A stretch of 64,000 nt of DNA from Haliclystus octoradiatus (taxonomy: Eukaryota > Cnidaria > Staurozoa > Stauromedusae > Haliclystidae): NCBI GenBank assembly GCA_916610825.1, contig OU744446.1, positions 34,511,833-34,575,832 of the forward strand, written 5' to 3'. The translations under genes were made by a program, and so were the position numbers. This document shows positions 1 through 10,972 of the stretch, one piece after another (position 1 is the first letter of the stretch; each line of letters opens with the position of its first letter). The notes below the pieces were generated by a model. It was not told the origin of the DNA. It saw nothing but the letters and a program-made list of their open reading frames with translations, and ran no database searches.

Positions 1-1620
1 CGTTGAATTCTTGCAATCCTTTCTTTATCTTTTACAAGTTGGGGACTCCATACAGGTGTCGATGACTCCAATACTGGCCTAATATATACTTTGTATGCTC
101 TTTAATAGCATAGTTGGGTCTATGGAGATAAAAATGTGCCTCACTGATAAAGGTAGCTCATCGATGAAGCTTTTGATGCCAAATGGTCACAATAATTTGA
201 GAAGTTTAGATTACTTGCTTGATAGATACCAAGATCATGAACTTTAGATAACCTCAACAACTTACTCAAGAATGATAAAAGTTGAGTACATGTAGATCTC
301 ATCTGTGCTATAGAAAGCCAAATTGTTCTTTAGATATCAAATTATATTTTCGAAGATGCTTCATTTTTGACTCTCATTTTGTAATACCAAGATGTATACA
401 GCAATGGCTTAAAAAGTACCCCAATTGTTGTGTCTTCAAGCCTTACACGACGATTTAGATAGTAGTAGTAGTAGTAGTATAGACAGTCACATTATAGGAA
501 TGTGCCGTCCCTCTTACGCCTTACATATTTGCTACACAAAGAACGCCACAAAACACGGTCAGGCATAGCTGACAAAGAAATTAGATGGAGAATTATAAAT
601 GCAAATGAAAGGGTAAAAGGATTTAGAAACTTTGACATCAACAATAACTGCTTCTATATCAGAATAATTATGTGGCTTGTCAACAACATTAAAACATAAA
701 AGAGATTTTAAAGAGAATTGCCACACAACCTCCTATAGAAGATATTCATATATCAAATCTTACAGTTTGATAGTACGAAGTGGGTGAAATTAGTTCATTT
801 GGAGTAGAATTAGATAACCATTTTTCTGGTATAGCAATAACTTCATACTCTAATGATTCCAACATATCATGGAAATAAAGTAATTTGTTCATTAATGACC
901 TAGCATTGAAGTAGTAACATTTCAGAGAAGGATCTACATTACCATAGTTGGGTGTAATTGATATTGGGCAGGTATTTGATTGTAAACTGCTGGTTGCTGA
1001 TGATATTGGGTTGGTGGAGTATAATGTTGATGATTTATTCTGGTTTGATTCATTTGCATTGAATTCAAACTTTGAGTTATTGAGTTCTGAATCATTGGGA
1101 GGAAAGACGGTATCGACCTTGCTGATTTCTTGATTGATATGCCCATCACTTGCCTTGAATCTAAAAAAGCATTCACGTTCTCTGCGGTAGCATCAGCACT
1201 GACTGCATGAATAGACTTTACAGATGGTTGACAGTAGCGACTTTGTTTTGTTCCCTGCCCTTCATCATTCGAAAACTCTAATGAGTCAAATTATTTTGTG
1301 CGTTTAGTTTATTTTAAATGATTCCCTGATTTGCAGTTGTTATCATCGCATTCTCGCGTCTGGTAGGATGCCTTGCATATGGTAAAATGATAAAAGGGAC
1401 ATTGATTGCCTATGCTGCAGCCGCCCTTAAATTTTCCATTGATAGCGACATGACGATAGGGTTTGGGATGGATGAATTTGCATTTTTTGCCTTTCCGTCC
1501 AAATTTACATACTCACGTTTTGTAATCAGGATATATGATATTTGTTGTTTTATGCGATTGTGATGTGATTGTTGAATATAGTATGCCGTTATCAGTTGAT
1601 GTACTTTGTCTTTCGGCATT
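1..1620 (-). mobile_element. Decayed CR1-like LINE with CCCH finger, endonuclease and RT tail
   Basis: Read on the minus strand, about 1530-1315 encodes a Cys/His-rich stretch (CKFGRKGKKCKF followed by IHPKP, then CPFYHFTIC and CDDNNC) like the CCCH fingers found in gag-like parts of some invertebrate LINEs. A Gln/Asn/Pro-rich linker follows (1176-934). At 930-500 comes an APE-type endonuclease start (YFNARSLMNKL, VIAIPEKWLSN, then DIEAVIVDV). At 300-1 is the end of a reverse transcriptase (DLGIYQASNL, RPVLESSTPVWSP). Stops and frame changes break the reading and the RT core is missing, so it is an internally deleted, dead copy running off the left edge. A 24-base end of the 34.4-kb TIR element sits at about 360-383, within the deleted part. 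Confidence 0.7.
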
Positions 1621-1747
1621 TCAGCTTTGAATTTGATGAACTTGAGATGGTGTTATTGCATCTCCACTGTCAAGCGTATCGGGGATTAAAATTCCTGTGT
1701 CGCCAATCTCCTGCGATTGTGAAAAGTTTGCATGTGGTCTATACTTT

Positions 1748-2000
1748 ACGTCTGTCAAGCTGGCCCACCCACCCTTTAAGATTGTAACGAAAATAGTATC
1801 AAAATTTAGATCACATTTAGCTCACAATTGCTCAGCTACTTTGAAAATTTGCTCACGCGAACTAACCAGCTAATTCACAATTGAAGGTGAGTGGGCCAGC
1901 TTGACGCTAGCCCGCCCACCCTAAAATACTGTCACTTTTTGGTATCAAAATTTAGATCACAGCGGGGTCACAGTTAGCGAAAATTTGTTAATAAGTATAA
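1748..2000. repeat. Imperfect direct and inverted repeat
   Basis: A 14-base block (TCAAGCTGGCCCAC) near 1756 recurs inverted near 1890. About 100 bases containing ATCAAAATTTAGATCACA recur as a direct repeat about 150 bases apart. It looks like a small tandem-duplicated mobile relic; no coding content. Confidence 0.5.
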
Positions 2001-2107
2001 AAATAAAAATTGAAATTAAATTTAAAACATTTAAAAGATTAAAAGAAATGCATTACGGAGAAGAGCGTTAAAGATAGATACCATTAAAATACTGTAAAAG
2101 TAATAGT

Positions 2108-2467
2108 AATGTGGACGGTGTCGCCCTACCGAAGGCACCCGTACCACTCCTCTATTTCTAGAGGAGTGGCTCTTTTCGCTAAGAGCAATGATGTTAAACG
2201 CTCCTTAGATCTCAGCTACGACACTGCAGATCAATTTCAACAGATTTCAGGGCAGATAGGCCTTGATTGTCAATGCGCAACGATGCACCGCAGCTACTCA
2301 CAATGCAATTCCTTCTGAACCATTCCATCCGCCATCCTTAGATGGTACTCATTTGATGTTACAGATAAAGTCAAGACTGAGTTGAACTCAGGGGGATTTG
2401 AACCACAGTCGATCAGATATGACACGATCTGAAGTTCGGTTTCTCTGACAACTGAGCTAATCACCCC
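2108..2467 (-). mobile_element. tRNA-derived SINE, copy 1
   Basis: On the minus strand it begins with a tRNA-like head: box A-like GATTAGCTCAG (near 2465-2451) and box B GGTTCAAATCC (2404-2394). A conserved body of about 280 bases follows, ending in a small hairpin (CCACTCCTCT / AGAGGAGTGG). The same 350-base unit recurs at 53.7, 56.3 and, inverted, 30.3 kb, so this is a SINE family and not a tRNA gene. Confidence 0.8.
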
Positions 2468-2566
2468 TAAAATACTGTAAAAACTATATAAATACTATTA
2501 CGTAGTAATGTTTTATAAAATCATGATAAAATTATAATTAGGTCCTTGAGATCGAAGTTTAAAATG

Positions 2567-3055
2567 TTACTCATATGCTTTTTTAAAAAGAACAGTCTTT
2601 ATTAATTTCTTAAAAGAGGAAATAGATCCAGCGGATCTTGCTTCATAACGTAAATCGTTCCATAGGAGTGGCGATATGAAAGAGAATGATCTAGCTCCAA
2701 AATGCTTGAACCAGTAGTTTGTTTTCTTCCTGAGTTGTTTGCTGTTGGATGAACGCAGAGATCTTATCGGTGAATAGTATTGAATGAGATCTAAAATGTA
2801 TAGGGGTGCCAGGCCATGTAGAGCTTTGAAAGTTATTAAGAGAATTTTGGAGTGGATCCTTTGTTTGATTGGTAATGTAATGAACGTAGAATAGGTGTTG
2901 GATGATTATACTTCCCAGACATGGTGATTAACTTGACAGCGGCATTTTGTAACCTTTGAAGGCGCTTAAGTAATGACGATGGTATTCCATACAAAACTGA
3001 GTTACAAAAGTCCAGCCGTGATGTTATAAAGGCATTGACTACTCACTACTATCTC
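2567..3055 (-). mobile_element. 3' end of a second LINE (RT C-terminus), frameshifted
   Basis: The minus strand reads FITSRLDFCNSVLYG, then LLKRLQRLQNAAVKLI, then after a frame shift near 2880 PIKQRIHSKILLITFKALHG, and ends PLLWNDLRYEARS...KKAYE before a TAA at 2567. These are hallmark motifs of the C-terminal RT region of CR1/L2-type LINEs (SRLDYCNSLLYG, LQ..QN.A, LHWLP). The expected LHWLP has lost about four bases, which causes the frame change. The C-terminal 100 codons are otherwise open. Confidence 0.8.
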
Positions 3056-3548
3056 AGCTGACTCACGATTGAGATATTTTCTTATTTTACTAATCAGCAC
3101 TTGCTAATATTGAACTGTAAGTGGAGACTGGTTAATAATCCTTCGTATCAGTTTATTTTATACTCAACTTATACGAGGCTGTAATATAAATGAGGTTAAA
3201 GCTATATATTCAAGATTCAGTTCATATATACTTGAGCACATCACAATGTTTTTTCATTCAATAAAGGGTCTGAAGAGCGTATTTACGCGAAACTCAGAGC
3301 AACGGATTAAACTCGTGATCTTTGATCTACTATTTATTCACTAATATATCTATCTATTAGTGATATTTCTAACACCTATACTTTAAAAATGAAATATCAC
3401 TCCTATGTTATGAGTTACATTATAAACTACACATACATTATGCCAGACATTATTTTCCTATTGTAACAATGTAAATGAGAATTAGTATTTCTCATGTTGA
3501 AAAACGATGTTAAATAAAATTGCACGCACAATTGTAATCTAATTGTAA

Positions 3549-4400
3549 TTACTTGTCTAATGGATGATCTGACAATGAGAAAAGTAGGCGAGGAATATTG
3601 GTATTTCCAAATGAAACTGAATGGCATTTTTCAAACAAAAATCGGAGTCGCCAATCTTTTGACCAGGAACAGAAACTTTGAAGAGTGGTAGCAAATGATT
3701 CATTAGATTCAGATTCACGGGCAGAGTAAAATTTCGCGCCATCAGCAAACAGCTTAATATGACAATCACGATGAAGGCAATCAATAATATCGTTAATAAA
3801 TAAAATAAACAATTTAGGACCGAAAACAGAGCCCTGAGGAACACCTATAATATGATATGACAGGTAAGGTCTCTGAGATACCAGTACCTACCGACACATG
3901 CTGAGAGTGTCCAATTAGAAAGGAAGATAACCAAGATAGAAAAAACAAATTGGCTATCATAGTAATCAGGTTATGAGTTCGGAGATAAATAAGTTATTTT
4001 TCGATGAATGACGGATTCCATAACTTTACAGGCAATGCAGGTCAGCGATATTGGTCTGTAATTCTATTTAGAGGCTGCATTTCCTTTCTTAAAAATAGGA
4101 ATAACGATAGCTTTTTTCCGTAATACGTGGTAGTTTTCCACAACGCATTGATAAATCAAATAAAGGAGAGAATGGACGTCCTATTTCTTCATCTATATTG
4201 ACTTCAAAAACAATGCTGGATAGCCATCTGGTGAACGTGAAGTTTTAGATGGTAAGCGCTTTAGCGTAAGAAAATTCAATAAATGAGATATCAACTTCAG
4301 TTGGTACCTTTCTTTCGATATGTCGTACAATGTCATTATCTGTTGTAAAAATACTTGCAAAATGGTTCTTAAAGACGTTGGAATATTGATAAACAAAGTT
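3549..4400 (-). mobile_element. Third LINE fragment: reverse transcriptase core
   Basis: The minus strand carries ordered RT motifs with several frame breaks: SRSPDGYPALFLK (4250-4200), AIVIPIFKKGNAAS and NYRPISLTCIACKVMES (about 4110-4020), GVPQGSVFGPKLF and LFINDIID (3845-3780), and the catalytic box as FADGAK where FADDAK is expected (near 3740). The second catalytic Asp is thus replaced. With the frameshifts it cannot encode an active enzyme. It lies just downstream of the first GPCR gene. Confidence 0.8.
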
Positions 4401-4485
4401 TTTATACCAACATATATATTTACAATTTATTATATACAAACTCTATATTACACTAATTTAAGGAAACACTATATCTACTTTGCCT

Positions 4486-5439
4486 TTACTCAATAATTTG
4501 CATCTGTTGTTTCGCTTGTTCTGGATTTGAAATTCTCCTCTTATATTCTAGTAATCTTGCTGCTAGTTTACATTGTTCTTTATCGTCTGTTTTTCCGTGC
4601 AACCTTTTGCAGCATTTAAATAGCGTTAGAAAATATACTATTGGATTAACAGCAGATGCAAGCATGATTAAGCCATTTGCAAGTATAACACTTTCTGTTT
4701 TCCATCCAATTAAGTTTTCATCTGGTAAAGCAATGCATACAATTGCTGGGATGTAACATAATATAAACAATGTAGCTATTATGAGGCTAGAACGAAAGAG
4801 TGCACGTGATACATTGCTTTGATGCGTCATAAAATATCGTTGTGATGTAGTTCTCGTGATATTGCTGTTTTTCTTCATAAACGACAGAGCAATGACCGTG
4901 TACATTATAATGATAATAAGAACATTTAAAAATAAGAATGGGCAAAGAATTAAACGGAAACCAATAATATAATTTGTGCGCTGTATTAAATAAAATAGCA
5001 CTGTTGATAAAGTCAAACTTATACAGAATGCGATACATAACATTGTTAAAATACGCTTTCTGCTAGCAAAAACATGATGTCTAAATGGAAATAATACATC
5101 TATCATACGGTCAATAGATAATACGACCATAATTGTTGCAGAAAGACAGATATTTGCCAGTAAAACATATTCTGTAGGTGTAGATAGTATTACTTCAATA
5201 TTATCCCATTCTCCTAGTAAAATTACTGAAGCTTGTAAGGTACCAGATACACCAACGACTGCATCTACGATTGCCAACGATAATAACACGAAATAATAGC
5301 TATTCAATTGTTTTCTAGCGTGAAAACGAGAAAACCAAATAATTTCGGCAGTATTTAAAACAGTAACAACCAGACTACAAGGCAACATAATCTGTTCGTG
5401 AAATTTCAAGTCAATGAAATTCGGTGGTATATATGCCAT
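4486..5439 (-). CDS. Intronless class A-like G protein-coupled receptor, orphan (paralog 1)
   Basis: Seven hydrophobic segments and rhodopsin-family landmarks are visible: Asn in TM1 (VLNTAEIIW), the TM2 Asp (LAIVDAVVG), DRM at the end of TM3 (SIDRMIDVLFPF), FILCYIP in TM6 and NPIVYF in TM7, then a basic C-terminal tail of about 60 residues. I place the start at the Met at 5439 because it puts the TM1 Asn at residue 29, matching 28 in the paralogs; an upstream in-frame ATG at 5490 would add 17 hydrophobic residues. It is the most diverged of the four copies. The Cys usually found at the top of TM3 and its ECL2 partner are not visible. Ligand and coupling cannot be inferred. Confidence 0.88.
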   Translation of the reverse strand: MAYIPPNFIDLKFHEQIMLPCSLVVTVLNTAEIIWFSRFHARKQLNSYYFVLLSLAIVDAVVGVSGTLQASVILLGEWDNIEVILSTPTEYVLLANICLSATIMVVLSIDRMIDVLFPFRHHVFASRKRILTMLCIAFCISLTLSTVLFYLIQRTNYIIGFRLILCPFLFLNVLIIIIMYTVIALSFMKKNSNITRTTSQRYFMTHQSNVSRALFRSSLIIATLFILCYIPAIVCIALPDENLIGWKTESVILANGLIMLASAVNPIVYFLTLFKCCKRLHGKTDDKEQCKLAARLLEYKRRISNPEQAKQQMQIIE

Positions 5440-6421
5440 ACAGATGTATGTATATAGTAGATTCCTGCAAATGATAGATAGATATTTCAAATAATTAAGT
5501 TATTACGTATTTCTCTTTAAACAGGTCCTTGACTCCTCTAATCTCCTTGATAACGTTGATTGATATGCTCTATAGTTTTTACTATTGATTATTTGAGCAG
5601 CCCATTATCATGTTAATCTTCAATTAATACAGTTTAGTATCAGCATTGTTGTTTTTGAAATGATTTGTTTTTATTGATATTGTACATTTGTCTCAAAGCA
5701 ATTTTTCCGAAGGAAGCTTGTTAATCGAATGAAGTTGCGCTGTCTTTTGAAGAGACGGTTCATCTCCACAATGATACAAGCAGGTCAAGAACACGAACGA
5801 ACCAAGTCACCGCAGTCGTCACGTACATTCATGGAATATATATATAGTGCAATAGAGAACAACAAGTGCCAAAGTCAAGTGACTTTGGCTTTGACATGAT
5901 TTCTGCTTTGTATTTGGATAATTTGTTTCTGAAGACGACCGAGTTTCTTAGCCATACAATTTTTTCAAAGCCAAAGGCATGCTCTACCAGAAAAAATGTC
6001 GAGGTATAAATTTTTTAAATTATTATATCTCTTTCATGCTCTTATGGCATGCTGGTCCTTTTTAAAATATATTTGACGTATATTTTTTATGATATGAAGC
6101 ATTTTTATGGTCATATTCTCAAAGTCATGTTTGAACAACGCGGTCATAGCTCAATGGAAGTTAGCCTATGATACGGTATTCAATTAAAGTTCAATGAAGG
6201 AGGCACAAACGTAAATGTAGATATCAAATTATTAAAAATAAGTCATAAAATAAAACTTTATAGTGCAGCCAGTAACAAATGAAGAACTAAATGATATCAG
6301 TAAATTACCCAGTGAAGTATTGCAATGGGCATTAACATACGAAATACCCATATTGCACAACAAATTATTCTTCAATTGAATCAAGACGCCACTGATTCTT
6401 TGAAATTGATACAAATACAGG
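5440..6421. other. Intergenic; possible diverged MITE relic
   Basis: No gene recognised. About 6060-6190 resembles the right half of the element at 20918-21245 (shared wording around TTTTTATGGTCAT and CAATGGAAGTTA), so it is probably a diverged relative. Upstream control sequence of the receptor gene is presumably here, but no motif stands out. Confidence 0.3.
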
Positions 6422-6597
6422 AGTGACACCTGTATATACCAGCCAGTTATGAGAGTTAGATAAATTGACCACTACAGACTGGTGACCTTCAAATAAAAAG
6501 TTTATTCAAAAAAAAGTACCATTTTAGACACATAAAGTGACCACTATAGACAGGTGGAAACTGCATGGAGGTGACCGCTATAACAGGTTTGATTGTA
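6422..6597. mobile_element. pogo/Tigger-like MITE, copy 1
   Basis: The right end ATAACAGGTTTGATTGTA and a weaker left end (ACACCTGTATATACC) are the terminal inverted repeats of a roughly 180-base family in this window. Internal GACCACTATAGACAGGTGG is shared with copies at 32.9, 53.1, 54.2 and 56.1 kb. TA-flanked TACAGTNAAACCTG ends are typical of non-autonomous pogo-type (Tc1/mariner) elements. Confidence 0.7.
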
Positions 6598-7125
6598 GCA
6601 TAAATTAATACAATCAAGGCTGTGGTTCTGTTACCAAAGTGAAGCTTTCCAGGTGGAATTGATGGTCCAAACGGGTTATTATTTAATCATTTAAAGAATA
6701 GATTGATGATCGTGGTGGTATATTTTTTGGAAAGATCGTAATCCCCAATGTAGGAGTTCAATGTATTGTTATGGAACACCAACAATGGAACGCCGATGTG
6801 AAAAAGCCAAAGCACTATATCGTGTATATCTCATCTGTGATATTATTCAACTGACCAGGGAGCTATTTATAAATAATGTTTGCAGAAATGCTTGAAAATG
6901 ATTCAAAAGTTTCCTCGGCTATATTAGACGGTAATTCTGAATTATTAATTCCTTCTAGCATCATCTTTTGAAATCAGTAAACAGCTCATCATCTATAATT
7001 TTACAACGTAAAGGATTGATTTCACCTATCGGTTGTTGATTCTGTCCGCTATCTGTTGTTTTCCCCCGATAAGGCGATGGGTATGGTTTTTGAACCCCTG
7101 TGTTCCCTCTAGTACAGTCCATGTC

Positions 7126-7192
7126 TAGCCTGCGTGCAGACTAAAACCTATCTTATTAAAGAAAGTGTAGGTTTTAGTCTGCACGCAGGCTA
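7126..7192. repeat. Perfect 24-bp inverted repeat (hairpin)
   Basis: Arms 7126-7149 and 7169-7192 are exact reverse complements around a 19-base loop. The arm start TAGCCTGCGTGCAGAC resembles element ends near 19363 and 24642, so this is probably a miniature or solo-end derivative of that TIR family, lying about 300 bases upstream of the second receptor gene. Confidence 0.75.
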
Positions 7193-7494
7193 TCCTTGTC
7201 CGGAGATCGGAATGGCGATTGATCCACTTGAATAAGTAATGTCGTAATTGGCATTGTGGGAATGAGATCCTGAGTTGTTTTTAAATGAATCGGCTCAATA
7301 GATATGAACAATGAATGATGTCATATGTTAATGTCAATTCCTTTCAGACAATAGAACAATAGCCTCATATGGCTCGCACAGAGAATCCTTCCAGAAATCA
7401 ATGGTATTGTTTTTCGCTGAGCATAAACGTCAGAGAAATCATGTACACAACTAAGTTGTATCGATAAACTATTAGTCAGTGGAATTATGAAACC

Positions 7495-8409
7495 ATGAGT
7501 TATATTCTAACAGTAGGAGATTTGAAGGCAAGAGATATTGTGGCTGGACCTGTGTGTTTAATTATATTAGTATTAAATAGTGCTGAAATTATCTGGTTGA
7601 TTAGAGCAAAGCAACGTCGGAGATTTGGCAATTATCAAATTACTTTACTTGTAATGAGTATTATTGATTCTCTTATTGGTATATCAGGAATTGTACAGTT
7701 TATTATTAGTTTAACTAAAGTTTGGGATCATAGAATTACATTTTCATCACCAACAGAATTTGTATTGCTATGGAATATTTGTTCATCCGCGACTGTTGTT
7801 GTCGTTTTAGCACTGGATCGTATGATAGCTGTTGTATTTCCATTAAAACATCGTATTTATTCATCTAAAAAACGATTATTTACCATGTTATTTACTGCTT
7901 TATCAATTAGTTTAGCAGTAACAATAGCTGTATTTTATACCCAAAAAACGTCTTTTGCTTCAAATTCATTACGGTATATACTTGCTCCGTATATATCTAT
8001 TTTATTAGCAGCGATAGTTGTTTTGTATGCCATTATCATAGTGCAATATCGTAGGAAAACTTCAAAAGTTCAGAAGACTTTTTCTCCAGACAAACACGGA
8101 GAAACTCATACAAGATCTGTTACTAAATCTGAGAAAACTTTATTCCGTGCAAGTTGTACTGTTATAATTTGTTTTATTATAACCTATCTCCCTCTTGTCG
8201 TAGTCACATCATTACCTTCCGATACATTTGGAGAGAACAGAATTACTGCTATAGTTTTGATACAGGCATTTGCATTACTGGCATCAGTTGTCAACCCATG
8301 TGTGTATTTTATACCAAAAGCTAAATGTTCTACAAAGAATGTTCGTGCTTTGGATCTTAGTAATACTGGAACTTCTAAAAGGAATCATGGAGAGCTAACA
8401 AAAACATAA
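7495..8409 (+). CDS. Intronless class A-like GPCR, orphan (paralog 2, tandem copy)
   Basis: 304 residues. TM1 about 15-36 (N28 in LNSAE), TM2 47-72 (D58), TM3 85-108 ending D108-R109-M110, TM4 128-149 without the usual Trp, TM5 161-184 (P165), TM6 217-239 with TYLP instead of CWxP, TM7 248-274 with N267-P268-x-x-Y271, then a short helix-8 region with C278. Position 3.25 is Ser and the short second extracellular loop has no Cys, so the canonical disulfide is absent. Nearly the same gene, with 5' and 3' flanks, recurs at 13982-14896. The short N-terminus has no evident signal peptide. Certainly a GPCR by motif set; ligand unknown. Confidence 0.92.
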   Translation: MSYILTVGDLKARDIVAGPVCLIILVLNSAEIIWLIRAKQRRRFGNYQITLLVMSIIDSLIGISGIVQFIISLTKVWDHRITFSSPTEFVLLWNICSSATVVVVLALDRMIAVVFPLKHRIYSSKKRLFTMLFTALSISLAVTIAVFYTQKTSFASNSLRYILAPYISILLAAIVVLYAIIIVQYRRKTSKVQKTFSPDKHGETHTRSVTKSEKTLFRASCTVIICFIITYLPLVVVTSLPSDTFGENRITAIVLIQAFALLASVVNPCVYFIPKAKCSTKNVRALDLSNTGTSKRNHGELTKT

Positions 8410-8521
8410 AATAATTTACATGCAATAGATAATGGAAGTAATAAGTAAATAATTGTATTCTATATATAAAAAACATTTTTGAGATTATACAATCTACTAT
8501 ATGTAAACGTCCATGTGTGTC

Positions 8522-8821
8522 TGTTTGTATCTACTGTATTCGAGATTCACGCTTCTCATGGTAAACGTATCAAATCCATACTTTCCTTCGGGTTATCTTA
8601 TAATTTCTTGCGGCAACATAGGCCATGTTTTATGTTCAGATCTTTGTATTCCTTCACTTGACGGCCCGAAGCGTATTTTTTTTCGTAGGATTTCTCTCGC
8701 GGCTCCATAGAAAGAACGAATTACATTCTCATGTTCGTCACGCAATATCTTTCACACCCGACTGACCTTCAGTTCTATTGTTTATTTATCATTTGGGCTA
8801 ACTTCTAGCAATTAAATTTTC
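8522..8821. other. 300-bp segment present in only one receptor duplicate
   Basis: The flanks of the two tandem receptor copies align up to 8521/15008 and again from 8822/15010. This block is therefore either an insertion in copy 7495 or a deletion in copy 13982. No terminal repeats or target duplication are obvious and no gene is seen. Confidence 0.65.
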
Positions 8822-9688
8822 TATTTCTTTATTTTCAAATTTCACCCAGCGGAACGGGTTTACTTCACTAGTATCATATAAGTACAGTATTTGCCTGTCA
8901 CCAAACGTTTCATTAACTGTTATGCACCAGGTGTGTGATTGGCCATTTATAGTATTTGAATTAACTCAAAAAATATCTTGCTAATCTAGCTCTATTTGAA
9001 ACTTGTAGATGTTGATTATTCTGATTAGGGAATCAGTTAATGAATTCCACCAGGGAATAACTTCTTGCAAATTGATTCTGATTGCAAAAGAATTCTTGAC
9101 AATGTCCGTACATGAGGCATTAGCTTAGCATCTTCAATTGTCCACGGATGACGTATTTTGTTGATCCAACACTGAACATATCTGTTGCTGGATATCAACG
9201 AAACCGTTTAAAATCGTGGCTACTTGTTGAGATATTTCTAGAATATCTTACGTCATCTCCTAGAGGTGGGTGTGTACCTCTAGCGTGGAGGGTTCATTGG
9301 GAGGTCGCAGAGAAATGTAAATGACCCCTTGTAATATCATTGTTTAGAAATTTTGCCTATTGGATACGCATACTTTGCAGAAAGCTAGCTCATACTCCAC
9401 AGTAATTTATGGTAATATCTAATATTAAAGCACCAATTTATTTATAAAAACATGCCTATTTATATGATTATATAGGCCTACATTATTTCAAAATTTTAAT
9501 AGTCTATCTCGCAGTCATCTCGCAATACTGGAATAGGCATCCATATGATAGAATCTCTAACAGCAAAAAAATTATTGGGGCAGCTCAGAAAGCTAAAGCC
9601 TGGCCATGCTAGAGTTTCAAATGTATCTCATCTTAGCTTCGTATAGATCTTTGTGTTAGTATAGTATCTTAGTGGTTAATGGACCTTA

Positions 9689-9890
9689 AATACAGGGTCT
9701 GGCAAAAGCAGTAATCCTATGATTCTAGATCCGGAAGTTTAGAGTCTATTCGGAAGAACATTGATATTTTATGATTTATAGGTCAAACTTCAATTAAAGG
9801 TTTTGATATAAAATCCAGTTACAGCCAGCTTTGCTTTGTAATAATATGTTTTAAACGGATTCTAGGATCTTACTAGTACAATCAATCATA
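9689..9890. repeat. Dispersed GGTCCGACAAA-type repeat
   Basis: The sequence starts near GGGTCTGGCAAAA, then ATTCTAGATCCGGAAG and GAAGAACATTGATATTTT. The same ordered words (GGGTCCGACAAA, CTAGGATTCC, CTTCTGAATTTGCT) recur in both orientations at 24.35, 26.82, 46.0, 56.0, 56.7, 57.95, 61.24, 61.96 and 62.3 kb. This is an uncharacterised interspersed family of 150-200 bases. Confidence 0.55.
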
Positions 9891-9999
9891 CTTAAACTGC
9901 CATCTCTATATATCAATCACCTGTTGGATATTTTGGCCATTAAATTAAGTAGGATAGTTAGAAATTATGCAACAGCTGTTTGGTATAATAATCTTTAGG

Positions 10000-10630
10000 C
10001 TCAACCTTGTATATATAGTTTACCTCTCTCAATCCCATTAATAGTCAATGAATCTAGATCTGATATTTAGCTGTTGTATACATTTTGCACTGTATGAATT
10101 CTTTATCTAATATATACCTGTATATATATAGACCACCTGTCTTCCATGGTTAATGTATCTAAATTTGATAGTTAGCACATTATATACAATTATACATCTT
10201 GCACTTTATCAGTCCTTTAATCGATCCTCTACCTAGCATGTACCTGTATATATAGGCCACCTTCAATGGTCGAAGTATCCAGATCTGATAATTAGCACAT
10301 TATATATATCTTGCACTTTATCAATCCTTCATCTAGCATGTACCTGTATATACATAGACTACTTGTCTTCAATGATCAATGTATCTAGATCTGATAGTTA
10401 GCTGTTGTATATATTTTGCTCTGTATCAATTCTTTATCTAACATATTCCTGTATATATAGTCTACCTGTCTTCCATGGTTAATGTGTCTAGATTTGATAG
10501 TTAGCATACATTATATACAGCTTGCATTTTATCAATCCTTTATCTGATGTATGTATGCCTGTATATAAGGCCATTTGTCTTCAATTGTCCATGTATCCAC
10601 TTATGATATTTAGCTGTCATATACAGCTTT
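10000..10630. repeat. Degenerate minisatellite, about 110-130-base unit, 5-6 copies
   Basis: Successive units share CCTGTATATATA, CACCTGTCTTC, TGATAGTTAGC and TTGCACTTTATCAATCCTT in fixed order, with many substitutions and small indels between copies. No ORF runs through it. Confidence 0.7.
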
Positions 10631-10809
10631 CAGTAAAGAAATTGAATTAAATCATATTTCTGATACCATTTACGATATACTGTCTAGCCATAAGCTATTT
10701 TTATAATTTAACAATTTGAAGATGTAGTGGTAAGACAACATATACAATTACAATATACTTAGTGTGCTAAAATTGGAAATAATAATAATAATTAATAATG
10801 ATAAAAGTA

Positions 10810-10972
10810 AATAATAATAATATACGGCGAAAGAGTCAAAGAATACACATTCTTTACAGTAAAGAATGTGTATTCTTTGACTCTTTCGCCATATATTATT
10901 ATTATTTACTGCTCTGTCAAATGAAGACATAGAGCCCTATATTATCTGCTATTAGATAAACATAAATTTTAT
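10810..10972. mobile_element. Foldback element with 48-bp near-perfect hairpin, copy 1
   Basis: Arms 10810-10857 and 10859-10906 are inverted complements around a single base, with one mismatch seen; the arm contains GAGTCAAAGAATACACATTC. The adjoining sequence (GCTCTGTCAAATGAAGACAT) is shared with 20353-20426, so hairpin plus tail form one family with copies near 19.4 and 20.1 kb. Confidence 0.75.

Noticed and set aside
2109-2318. ORF beginning [15 protein letters not shown], repeated at 56316-56516
   Set aside because: Both lie in copies of the same tRNA-derived SINE; recurrence reflects the repeat, not a protein family.
2390-2467. tRNA-like sequence with A and B boxes
   Set aside because: No full cloverleaf is supported, and the same head heads several 350-base SINE copies.
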